Below, piece after piece: positions 38,190 to 50,200 of a DNA stretch of 64,000 nucleotides; positions within the stretch are counted from its first letter, which is position 1, and each line of letters opens with the position of its first letter. The notes beneath the pieces are model-generated. The model was not told the DNA's origin. It did not search any database and saw nothing but the letters and a program-made list of their open reading frames with translations. The translations under genes were made by a program, and so were the position numbers. Source of the DNA: Symbiodinium natans (lineage: Eukaryota > Sar > Dinophyceae > Suessiales > Symbiodiniaceae); assembly GCA_905221605.1 (NCBI GenBank), contig CAJNDS010002193.1, forward strand, positions 10,001 through 74,000, given 5' to 3'.

Positions 38190-38205
38190 TATCGGAAACC
38201 CCCAG

Positions 38206-38251
38206 ATGGCTTCCACTGGCCGCACCCTGACCGTCGCGATGGGCGCCGCAG
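38206..38251 (+). CDS. Gene 3 leader exon 1
   Basis: MASTGRTLTVAMGAA plus one base. The ATG directly follows CCCAG, a possible trans-splice acceptor. The donor is GCGGGC (GC type), where gene 2 has GA. Confidence 0.8.
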
Positions 38252-41200
38252 GCGGGCTTTCAGATGCAGGGCTGCCGAAAGGTTGCGGGAATCTAGGACC
38301 CAGAGTCGGCCCTACTTCCTTTAGTTTTTTTTTTTTTTTTTTTTCATTTTTGTTTTTTTGGGTTTAGGTTCCCTAAAAAACCCTTTAAACCAACAAGGGC
38401 ACAACTTTGGTTTCTAGGTTCCTCTTGGGTCTAGGAATGCAAGCGATTATCCAAACTTCCCGGAGTACGTGATGTAATACACGGACACAAGTCTCCACGA
38501 CACGTCTCCGAAATGTGGTTTAGGGCTTTAGGTTTGATAAGGTACCCAAAGGCCGTAGTAGTCTGATCCTCGAGTCGGGCTTCCCCAAAACCCTAAACCG
38601 GAATTGTCGTGTATTGCTCTTGTGCACGAAATGACACGAGAGAGCGGAAAACTGCTGCGCACCGCGAGTGTTGGCTCTAGGTCGACTCTAGGTGTTGCGC
38701 TCAGTTGCAGCGTTCCACTGGTGCTATTTTCGACACCCACCCTCGCCACCCTGCTATTTACAGTCAGTGGGGTGACATTCGCCGATCGCCCAGTGCCGTT
38801 TGAAGTGTGTGCTGGTGCGATTAGGACGAAGGAGATGCCACCTGCTGCATGCATCCGCATAGTGCCAGTCCGCGATTGTGCAGCTCCAGAGCCCTAAACC
38901 CTAAACCTTAAACCTTAAACCCCTAACCCTAAACCCTAAACCCTAAACCTAAACCCTAAACCCTAAACCCTGGACCCTAAACCCTAAACCCTGAAACCCT
39001 AAACCCTAAACCCTGGACCCTAAACCCTAAACCCTAAACCCTAAACCCTGAACCAGAAGCCCTAAGCCCTAGACCCTAAAGCCTAAACCCGAAACTATAA
39101 ACCCCCCTAACCATGCAAACTGTTTTCCCTTCCGCACTTCTGATGATGCTGCGGCGCAGACGCCAAACAGTATCGCAGTGTAAGGCCGCTTCAATGCGCA
39201 CTCCAAGAGTACCCCCAAGAGTACGCCAAGAGCACCCCAAGAGAAGGTTCAGGGTGCTTAGGGTGCAGGGTTTAGGGTTTAGGGTGTAGGGTTTAGGCGC
39301 CTTGGCCCTATACCCTAAACCCTAAACCAACTGACAGGCGCCGCCGCCCTCTGCAGCACTGCCTTTGTGGCACCCACTGCGCAGACTAAGAGCCTCCGCG
39401 CCACCCGGGCTGGAGAGGTTGGCTGCTTCATGTTTGGAAATCTTGGGATCTTCCCCCTCATACAAACAGTCCTCCTGAATAGTGATTCTAGCCCCCCCGA
39501 TGATAATCCCGACTAAGGACTCTTAGAAAGAGGGGGGAACCTCCCCAAGGTGAAAAACCGACTGGTCCAAGTCTTGGCAACATGAGCCCAAAGCCATGCT
39601 TTATGAATGTATGTTGGGATGTTCCACCTTATACTGACAGTCCCTACTAGGGATGAGCAAAGCACAATGCGGGCTTGATGGTTTGCCATCTTTCGGATGT
39701 TTCGCGGGGGGAAGGGGGGGAGCCTTGGTGGTGTGTTTTTCTTTGCGAATCGGGGCGTTTTCGGGCTTGGGGGTGCAGGCTTTTTTATTCCTTTCCTTTT
39801 ATGTTCTTTTTTTTTTGGAGGGGGGGGGGTTGTGGGTCTTGGCCGAAGCCGTCATAGCTTCAAACCGTTCCAAAGCCATTCTCTGCTGAATGCCGTGGGT
39901 ATTTCCCCAAAGTAGGGTCCCACCTCGTAAGCTCCAACTATACCTCTTGTGATGTGTGTTACAAGGAACCCCCCCCCCTCCACCCCCCCACCCCCAAAAA
40001 AAAAAACAAAACAGAGAATCACTTCAGCCTTAAACCTAACCCACGTAAACGCTAAACCCTAAACCCCAAATCCTAAACCCTGAACCCTGAGCCCTCACTT
40101 TCGTAAAGCCAAGGGTTCCGTTGCTCAGGTGGGGTGTGGGGCGTAGGGCTTATAGTGTTTAGGGCTTCTAAGGTTGAGGCTTCAAGGTTCAGAGTTTAAG
40201 CCACGAAGTTAAAGACCCCTTATTAAGGAAGCAGCTGTGTGGAACTTGGGTTTTCAAAGGTTACTGGTTGCCCTATCCCCTAAAATCCTAAACCCTGGAC
40301 ATGGCAGTAAGCCCTAAAGCCCTACAACCCTCAAGCCCCCTTCCCCCCAAAAGGAAAATAAAAATCCAAAACGCCAGACTCCACATGCAAAGCTCTTGGT
40401 CTAGGCTTCTTGAAGGCTTCTTGGGGTGAGGCCGCCCCGAAACTAAACCTTGGCAGGTTACCTCAGCCCAGACGGTCGACAGGGCCACCAGCAGCAGCGC
40501 CCGGCTCCCGCCCACCGTTTTGGTGTTTTGGGTTTACTTTCCTAATCCGAAAATTGGCCCTATGAAGGTGTATGAACCATAGACCCTTGAAGGGTTCGTG
40601 TGGTCCCCGAGGTCGGCATTTAGGGGTCACGTAGTGAGGGCGAGTGGCGGGAGGACTTTTCAAGCAGCAGGGCCCAGGGTTTTGTTGGGTCTTGTGGTGA
40701 GCGGTTCCACCATCGAGTTCAACCTGCCGGTGGTTTGCTGTGTACTGGCCCTCTGAATCCTGTGCGACTGCTCCCTTTGTAGCCATGGATAACACCCAAC
40801 GAGGGCCTTTCAGAACCCTTGAAACAAGGTACGGGACCCTTTCAAGGGACCATGCAGCTTCCCTTAGATTAAAGGCCGGGGTAGCCTACTACTTAAAGGC
40901 TTAGCTAGCGCTGAACAAGTGCGTGTGGCCGCTTCTGGCCCAGAACAACCCCAGAAGCCTAAACTGAGCCCCTGAACCCCAAAACCCTCAACAAAAACCT
41001 GCAATCCCCAACCCCCCCCAACAAAAAGCCTACAACCGCAAGGCCCTCAACGAAGCCTACATGCCCCCAAACCCCCCCACGAACCCAAGAACCCCAACCC
41101 GAAGCCCTAAACCCTAAACCCTGAACCCTAAACCCTGAAGCCCTCAAGCCCTCAAGGCCTTGAGTGTCGGCTTGGGTGCCGCCACTGTGTGCGCGCTGGG

Positions 41201-44200
41201 TGCTGCCGCTTCCAAGCGACCCCAGGACCGGGGCTTTTAAGGATGTTTAGGGCTTTTAGGGAATTTTAAGGATTTCCAGGGCTTTGATTTGGGATTTGTG
41301 TGGGTTGTTTAGGCTGTGTTAGTTCCTGTTTGCCCTCTTTTTGTTTTTTTTTTTGGGGTGGGGGGGGAGGGTTGACCGGGTTCAGGGTTTCAACTCTTCC
41401 CTTCAAGGGTGTTCCAGGACTATTTAGGGTAGGGTTTGCCTACTGACACTTTGGTCTTAGATTGGGGGGAATTCCTTTCTTCTTTGAGGGGGTAGAAGAA
41501 AGCCTGTGATCTTCCTTCAAGGGTTGTCTTTTGTGGGACATGGTTGGCACGTTCAGTTCAGTTCGGGCTTTTCGGGGTTTAGGATTCAGGCTTTAGGGAG
41601 GGGTCTAACCCTAAACCCTAAACCCTAAACCCTAAACCCTAAACCCTAAACCCTAAACCCTAAACCCTAAACCCTAAACCCTAAACCCTAAACCCTAAAC
41701 CCTAAACCCTAAACCCTAAACCCTAAACCCTAAACCCTACACCCTAAACCCTAAACCCTAAACCCTAAACCCTATAAGTACGCCCTGATGCCCTGATATC
41801 CCCCCTGCTTGTAAATCTTGCTTGCGGGAACCCGACGCCCTGGGGTCGGACCCCTCGCCACTTGGAGGTTCATGGTGTTGTTAACCAATTTTTACTGTAC
41901 TTATAGCCCACCTAGTATGGCCATAAGTACTACCCTAAACCCTAAACCCTAAACCCTAAACCCTAACCCTAAACCCTAAACCCTAAACCCTAAACCCTAA
42001 AGTTATGTTTGGTTCATAAGTGCCCTGAACCACCGCAGGCCAGCTTCAGCATCTCCGCCTCCCGTGCGGTGAGCCTGACTTCTTTGGCGGTGGGGGCTGA
42101 GGGGGCAACCCTCAAGCACCCTAAGCCCTAAACCCTAAACCCTAAACCCTAAACCCTAAGGTCTAAGCCTTAAGCCCTAAGCCCTCAGCCCGAAGCCCTA
42201 AGCCCGAAGCCCTAAACCCTAACCCTATCCCGCGGCCCCGGGCTTTGAGCCATGAAGGGTTTCAAGCTGGAGAGGTTCGCGGACTCCAGGAGTTCCTGTG
42301 ACTTGGGGCTACGGGCCTGGGGTTTGGGGGTTTAGGGTTTAGGGTTTAGGGTTTAGGGTTTAGGGTTTAGGGTTTAGGGTTTAGGGTTTAGGGTTTAGGG
42401 TTTAGGGAACTTTTGCCCCCAGACTCCTGGCTCTAGATACCTGTCTTGCTGGCAAGTCGGGAAAAGTGACGTGCCCCCTCCGCCCCCCTTCCCCCCCTTT
42501 CACTTTGCATAGATATCCTGTTTGCGCATGTTTTGGGGCTGGATGAGAGGTACGCCTAGCATTCCGGGTTTTCGACCTTAGGGTTTGCGGGGGTTTTCCA
42601 CCTTCTGGGGTTCGGGGTTTTCAGCAACCCGACCCCAAACCCGAAACCCTAGACCCTAAAGCCTAAAGCCGAAAGCCTAAAGCCTAAAGCCTAAAGACTA
42701 AAGCCTAAACCCTAAACCCCTAAATCGCGACAAGGTTTTGGGCTTTGGGGTTCTGCATCCGAAGCCCTGAGTGGCAGGTGGCGCTGAAGGCTTTCGAAAC
42801 CGAGCTGGGAGTGACACTTGGGGGCATCTTCTTTCCCCTCCCCCAAGCACGAAAATCTCGGGTCAAGGTTTAGGGTTCAGGGTTCAGGGTTCAGTTCGCA
42901 AGAGTCCTGCAACACGGGGCCCCAAGTAACCCTAAACCCCAAACCCCTAATTCCTACGCCCCTAACCCGCCCCTAAACCCCAAAACCCCAAGACCCCAAA
43001 CCGCTACACCCCCAAATCACCCCTAACCCCTAAGCCCCTAAACCGCCCCTAAAATTAAAGGCCGTCCCTCCCTTTTTGGGTCCTTTAAAACGGGATCCCA
43101 AAAAGGACCCTAATTTAGAGAACTACCCCGGCCTGTTATGGTCACGGACGCATACGATCTGTTGGGAAGTGGATTTCTTGAAGAAGTTGCGGAGTGATGT
43201 TATGCGTGCCTTGTGGCAGCGAGATTTCTACAGTATGTCTCCACTGGTTACATTTTCGTTGCTCACCGCAGTTGGTCCCTTTTTTTGGGCCCGTTTACTT
43301 TGCATTGCGCACCGTGGCTCGTTGTATGAATGGCCCTGGTTTCAAAGCTTGGGAAACTAGTCGTGGGGGTAGGGAGGAGTCACGCGCGCGCATTCGACCT
43401 GTGGTTCATAATATGCTTCAGGAGCATCCAACAATTGACTTAGCTGATCTCCTGTCCGAACTGTTTAGCACTGTCTTGATGGATGATGTCGGGCAATGGG
43501 AAACGGAAGCTGATTTGGCTCTTGGTAAATTGTGTGTGTCATTGTGTGTGGCGTCAGAAAACTACTCCATATCCCGAATGCCCACTGTAATCCCCGGTGT
43601 TGCGCATTCTGGCGTTACTCGTTGGCATATCAACGCAAGATGGCTACTCCTGCTTGGGTTTTGCGCAAGGCTGCCGCAGACGATGCAACTGAGGGACGAG
43701 TCCGAAGCAAATATTTCAAGTCGGGTCGGTACGTTCAGAAACCAGGAGGTTTCGTTGTCCACTGCCTGGCTGTGTGGAAGCGTTACGCAACGCGGTCGGG
43801 GTTGGCGCACCGTCAAATCTTGCAATGGCCACAGTGTCCTCGAAGTTTTGATCGGGAATCGGCTCTGACCGGGCACCTGCGAAAAAGCGTGTCATGCAGT
43901 CACCCCATGTTTGCCCATTTTGCTCGGGATATTGGCCCGGGCCATCTAGTCTTCGATTGCATATAGCCGCCGACCATAAATTTGAGCAGAGTGAGTTCCC
44001 GAGAACGTGTCCGATATGCGTCAAGGAAATAGGCCATAGCGAGCAGTATAGAACAGTTCACCACTTTAAATATCACTTGAAAAGATGCCACTTGTGAATC
44101 TCGTCCTTTCAGTTCCAAGCAGACATCCTAAACCTTTAACCCTGGCTGGGGACGTGGGACCGGTTGTGCTGCTGCTATGTTATTGTTATCCACTTTATTT

Positions 44201-47200
44201 TGTGCCTTTTGTGAATGACTGCGCACAAACTGTATTCCGCCGAGCTTTTGAGTGCTCAAGCGCTGTTCGTGGTTTTTCGTATTCGTGGGCCGCTAGTCGG
44301 CCATCGCCATGGATGCCGAGTCTGTGGGCAAAAGGTTGTCTTACTTGGAGTCCACTGTTCACAGTGTTGGCTCTCTTGCTGTACATGCAGCAGAGGGGGT
44401 TGGCAAAGATAGGTCCAGCAGGCAAATGGTGGCGTTTTTCGTGGGGCAGGCCAAGGAGAGGGCTTTGGAGCTGCTACGTACTTGGGAGGAGGGTGCCAAG
44501 GCCAGTAGGGAGGAAGGCAGGTCGCCGGGTCCAGGCCACAGGCCTCTACCCTTCAAGGTTCAACTGGTGCGTTTGGTTGGTGAATTGCTCAAGCAGCAAG
44601 GGGTGGATGGCGAAGGCGAACCCCTTCAGGAAATCCTGGGGGCAAGTGTGGTGTCGGTGGAGGCGGCCTTCTACAGAGAACCGCGGGGGGAGTCGGCGGA
44701 CCCTTGGGTGGTCACCATTTTGTGCAAGCCTTCGCTGGAGGGGCTACGCTTGCGGTCTCCGCTGGGCAGTGAGGCGGTGCGCAGTGCCGACCATAAATTT
44801 GATTAGGGCGAGTTCCCGAGAACATGCCCGTTGTGCGTCAGGGATGCGGGACATAGCGAGCAGTTTGGAACAGTCCACCACTTTAAGTATCGCCTTAAGC
44901 GGTGCCATCTGTGACTCATGTTTTGTCAAATACCAAGCAAACGGGGCCTTTGGGTCATGTTGCTGTGTTTATGTTTTGTTGTCCGCGTAGTTTGGTACCC
45001 CTTTTGGACGCTTGTGTACAACCTGTCTACCGCCGAGCTTTCGTGTGCTCAAGAGTGCTGTTCGTGTTTTTCGTACTCGTTGGCCTCTCGTTGGCCGTTG
45101 CCATGGATGCCGAAGCCGCTGTAGTATCTGGAGGCTGCTGTGCGCTCTGTTGGAAGCCTTGCGGTTAGCGCAGCCAAAGGACAGGGCAAGGACAGGTCCA
45201 GCAGTCGCCTGTTCCGCAACGCACGAAAGTGCGGCAAGCACGAATTTCTGTGTAATGCGGCTGAGCCTATCGTCAACGATGAACCGCCTTGTCGACGCTG
45301 CGACGTCGTGCTCCCTAACAGAAAAGCACGAGAGGCTCACGAAATTAAATTGTGCAGGCGGTGGACGGCGTGTCACTGCGGCAAAATTTCCCAAGAGAAG
45401 CGTATTAAACACTCGGGTCAATGCGGCTGTCGCCAGCGATCCACGGACGAAGCTCAGGTGTGCTGGCAGTGCTCCTGCGGATAGCAGGTGCTGCAGGAAT
45501 CCATCCGAGCAAACTCAAACTCCTCGATAAAAAGAACCGACGCATGGCTTACTGCCGACGAACCATGAAGGCGAATTGCACATGCGTTAAATGCGAAAAG
45601 ACCTGGGAGTCTATTGTCGCTACACAGGCCCGTGAAAACCAGTGCAGGGAAAGCGACGAAGCGCAACGCACTTGCGCGTGCTGCAATCGCTTATTAACGC
45701 TGTCGGGACATGCGGGCGTCCTCTGGCGCACCGTGGGTCTTGCGTCCTCTGATGCCCAAGCGCCCTCTGGCGCCGGTCCTCGTGTCGTTGTTCGGCTGGG
45801 GTTCTTCGTGTCTTGGGTCGTATGTACAGTCTGCAGGCAAGAATCTCTCGCAAAAAAGGATGCTCGCTCGGCAGCGTGTGGCTCCAACTCACAGACCCTC
45901 CTAGCGTACCCGCTGGGACTGAGACGGACAATGCCGCCCAAGGGTGCAATCGACACCTTGAGGCGTGATGTTGACTACCTGGTGCAAGCTTTGCGTGTGG
46001 TGCTTCTCAATTTTCCCATACTTGACCCCATGTGGGACCGCTGTCGCTGGAGGTTTGGGTTTCTGTGGGTTCGTGATTGCCTTCGTCTGTCTTGAAGGCA
46101 GATTTTCGCGCATATGAACTCTAGGCCCGAGTGCCCTTGCTCCGAAAGATGTTCTCAATCTGTCGGCAAGCGAAGGAGCGCGGCCAGTCAGCAATTAGGG
46201 TTTAAAGTTTAGAGTTTAGGACTTTGAAAGAGTGCTCCGGACAATACATTCCTGGGTCCGTGACATGCCTTAAACCGTAAACCCTTCAACCCACCTCAGC
46301 CCTAAACACTAAACCCTAAATCCTAAACCCCAAGCCCTAAACCCTCAAGACAAAAAACTAGAAATTGTATGTGGTATCATTATGAATTTCCGAACTTAGT
46401 TGTCTAAACAGCTGACAAGCTGAGTTTAAGTATTTTAATCCAAAACACCTCTGGAAACCAAATGCTCAATTTACTTGCACCCTCTGGAGCTTTCTCCGCC
46501 AAAGCCCCTCCCACCCAGCTCTCCCCCCCCCGCCCACCGCGCCCCTCCAGATCCCCCCTCAGCTCCCCCGCCCCCCGCCTCGCCAAATGAAAACATAGTT
46601 CCAAAAAAACAAAACCGCTCAAAACTTTCTGGGACCCAAACCCTATACAAATTCAAAAAGCCCCAAACCCTGAAACCCTAAACTCTAAACCCTAAACCCT
46701 AAGCCCTAAACCCTAAACCCTAAACCCTAAGCCCTAAACCCTAAACCCTAAACCCTAAACCCTAAACCCTAAACCCTAAGCCCTAACTCAGGCAGGATCC
46801 CGTGGGCTTCTGGGATCCCGTTGGGTTCTCCTCAGACGGCGTCTGGGCCACAAGTTGGCGGCTCTTGTTCTTTGGAGCTGGCTTTCCTGAGGTTAGGGTT
46901 TAGGGTTTAGGGTTTAGGGTTTAGGGTTTAGGGTTTAGGGTTTAGGGTTTAGGGTTTAGGGTTTAGGGTTTAGGGTTTAGGGTTTAGGGGGTTTAGGGCT
47001 TTCCTATCAGTGTGGCGGGTTTAAGGAACAGGGGGGGGGGGGCGGGGTGGTTCCACGGAGGTGTCCGAAAAAAAGGGGATTATGCTATGGTTGCCTTATT
47101 TTGGCATCTGAGCAGGGGTTCAAAGGTCGGCACCTTGAGGCTTCAAGCTCCAAGTTGGTGCCGTTGAACCTCGTGTTTCAGGGAGCGTAGGTTCGGGTTT

Positions 47201-50200
47201 TGGAGGTTTCTTTGTCCAAGCAGTCCTTTTCTGAGGTCTCGTGTCGGTTTGGGCGGGTTGAGGGTTGAGTGTTTCGAGAAGGTGTGGGTGTTTCGGAATC
47301 TGGGATTTTGGGGGGTTGAAAGGGTTCAGAGTTTGGGGCCTGAGACTTCGAGGGTTCGAGAAGCCTATACCGCAAAGCCTCCCGAACCCTGAGCCTGCGC
47401 CCTAAACGCTGAACAGCTTCACCTTGAACCTTAAACCTCCTAAAGCCTTAAGCCTGTAAACCTTGAACCCTGAACCCTGAAACTCTGAACCTGAAGCCCG
47501 AAGCCCAACAACTCCTGAAGCCCTACGCCCCTAAGCCCCTGAACGTTGAACCCTAAATCCCCGAACCCTCAGCCCTATACCCCTAACCCCTTCACCATAA
47601 ACCCCTATAACCCCTAACTCCAAACCCCCAAACCCAAACCCTAAACTCTAAACCCTAGACCCTAAACCCTCTAACCCCTGAACCATCGAATCCCCTCCCC
47701 GTCCCTGCAGGTGATGTGTCAAGTTAGAAACAAGTTTGAGTGTTTTTTTTTTTTTATCGCGCTAATAAGACACTCAAACTTGTTGGTAGCTTAGATCGAA
47801 TCCCTCTAAACCCCACACCCTGAACCCTAAACCCTCTAACCCTAACCCTCAACCCTAAACCCTCTAACCCCCGTCCCTGCAGGTGATGTGTCCATCTTTA
47901 AGAGGCGCCGCTCAGTCGAGCTGCTCCTGCGGCGGCACGAAGACAAAGTGGCGTACAGGGTCTCTTCAGGGGATTTAGGGGTTAAGGGCTTAGGGTTTCA
48001 GGTTTAAGGTTTAGGGGTTAAGGGTTTAGGGCTTCGGGGTCCCTTAAAGGGGTTTAGGGTCGAGGGTGTAGGTTTCGGGCGTAGGACCTCTTAAAGGTGT
48101 TAATTAAGTCTAGAAAACTCTTCGCGAGGCTGTTCCTAGTTGTTTTTTTTGGGGCGGGGTTTTGTATCACGTCTTTGAGAGCATTGGTGTTTTCGGGATT
48201 CGGGGTTTTCGGGTTCGGGTTTTAGGGTTCAGAGTCGAGGGTTAGGGTGTAGGGTTAGGGTGTAGGGTGTAGGGTTCAGGTTTTAGGGTTTGGGGTCTGT
48301 TCCCTAGGATCCTTGTGGTAGGGCTGTTCGGTCCCGAAATACTACAGCAAAAGATACTCGGTCGCCGGGCGTTTAGTTGAACGTGCACAGCTTGGTTTTC
48401 AAAGAGCTGAACTTTCGCAAGTTGCTTCCAGAGTATTGGAAGATTAGCTGGTCTATGGGATGGTCGTCGAGAATGACGCAGATAGGTCAAGGAGTTTTCA
48501 GGACAAAAAGGTTAGTCAGTGGGCTTTGTGTTGCGGACGTCTCTAGGGTTTAGGGTTTAGGGTTGAGGGTTTAGTCTGGTACTCTTTTTGGGTTCCGGGT
48601 TCCCTTGTAAAATGGTACAAAGTTGTTGGCAAGCTCATATGGCCCACATGAGGCGGAGGCAGGACCTTGCAATGTTTAATGTTAGGACCTGTTTCGGGGT
48701 TTTGGGCATGAGCAGTGTCAGCAAGAGTGCTGAATGTCTCTATCCCATCTTTCTTCGAATGGTGTGTATATATATATAATATAATATATATTATATTATA
48801 TATATATATATATTTTATATATAGATGTTACTTTTTGTTTTGCTCACAGGTTTCGTTGGATGCATGCACCCTGGGCCTGTATCCGTGAACCAGCCCTCAA
48901 AAACCTGCCCTAAACCCGATGCAGACTCCCAATCCCTAAATCAACTGATCAAGCCAACAGTTTACCAGGCCGAAAGCGTGATCCCCAGACTGCGCACCCG
49001 GCAGCCCAATTCATAAATCCATAAGCTGGGATGCTCCCCCCTATACCAACAGTCCTGAACTGGGGATTATAGTACCCCCTACTACAATGCCTACGAAAGG
49101 ACTGCTAGTACAAGGGGGAATACCCTAAACCCTAAACCCTAAACCCTAAACCCTAAACCCTAAACCCTAAACCCTAAACCCTAAACCCTAAACCCTAAAC
49201 CCTAACCCCTAAACCCTAAACCCTAAACCCTAAACCCTAAACCCTAAACCCCAAACCCTAAGCCCTAAGCCCTAAACCCTAAACCCCAAACCCTAAACCC
49301 TAAACCCATAAGTTCCTAAATCCAGAAGCTCAGAGAAAGAGCGAGCTTTCGTCAGGAAGCATGGCCGAATCTGCATGATGGCCACCATGGGTTTCTTGGA
49401 AGCAGATGCCCACATGACTTTTCGCCAGATGGCTGGTCCGAAGTTTTTTGAAGTCTATAGTTGAATCTTGTTACGGGTTTGGTGTATAGGGTTTCAGGTT
49501 GAGGGTTTAGGGTTCTAGGGTTTTAAGCCCCTAAACTTTAGGGGTCAGGAGCTGGGATTAGGGTGTCGTGCTTGGGGACCCTTCTGCCTAAGTCTGCCCC
49601 GCGACACCGCTTAGACTTGCCGTGATGTTGGTTGACCCGCAAAAAAAAGTGCCACGTGGGATGTGGCATCATGCTGTCATGTGGTTGCAACTTCTTGCCT
49701 GGCCTCTAAACCTCGAAGCCCAAACGCTCTACCCTAAGCCCTGACTCGAAAGCCTGAATATGCCCAGGGCCCGGGCCCCAATCCCTTCAAGTGCGGACCA
49801 CTACCTTTTCTGTACCCCCCCCCCCCAGTTCCCTTCAGAATGAAGGCTATTTAGGGATAATTAAGTCAAATGAAGGCTATTTACAGGGGACCTTGGGAGG
49901 GGGGGGGGGAGCAGCCCTAAACCCTAAACCCTAAACCCAAAACCCAAAACCCTAAACCCTAAACCCTAAAACCCATGACGTGATAAATCCGGAGGCTACA
50001 TCACTCCGGAGGTCGTCGGCAAGCTGCAGGGCTCTTAGACGTTCCCGGCCGGAAAGCCTTGCTGCCATGGTGTACACGTAAAACAGATACGACATGAGTC
50101 ATAGCAACAATATATTACATTACAGTATATTAAAATATATTCTATTATATTGTATTATATTATTTATATTATAATAAAATATATTATATTATATTCTTTA

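Larger units (their letters stand above)
33095..38205. other. Intergenic spacer between genes 2 and 3
   Basis: Homologous to the spacer 7368-12059 but with many insertions and deletions. It holds telomere-type repeats in both orientations, simple repeats and two MITE-like elements (36373 and 36744) with no counterpart that I see in the first spacer. No supported gene. Confidence 0.75.
43070..46190 (+). mobile_element. LINE-3: truncated, partly duplicated retrotransposon relic
   Basis: Related to LINE-1 and LINE-2 but lacking the endonuclease and catalytic reverse transcriptase. It keeps a decayed C-terminal part of ORF-A with zinc fingers (about 43190-44097), an ORF-B (44309-44806), then a second copy of the finger/ORF-B junction (44788-45220) and a cysteine-rich region. 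Truncation from the 5' side is typical of incomplete reverse transcription. The boundaries are approximate. It lies in the intron of gene 3 between exon 4 and 46796. Confidence 0.7.

Noticed and set aside
38604-38897. 97-codon + strand ORF (and an antisense 110-codon ORF) in leader intron 1 of gene 3
   Set aside because: This is a non-repetitive island worth a database search, but I see no motif or homologue in the window, so I do not call a gene.
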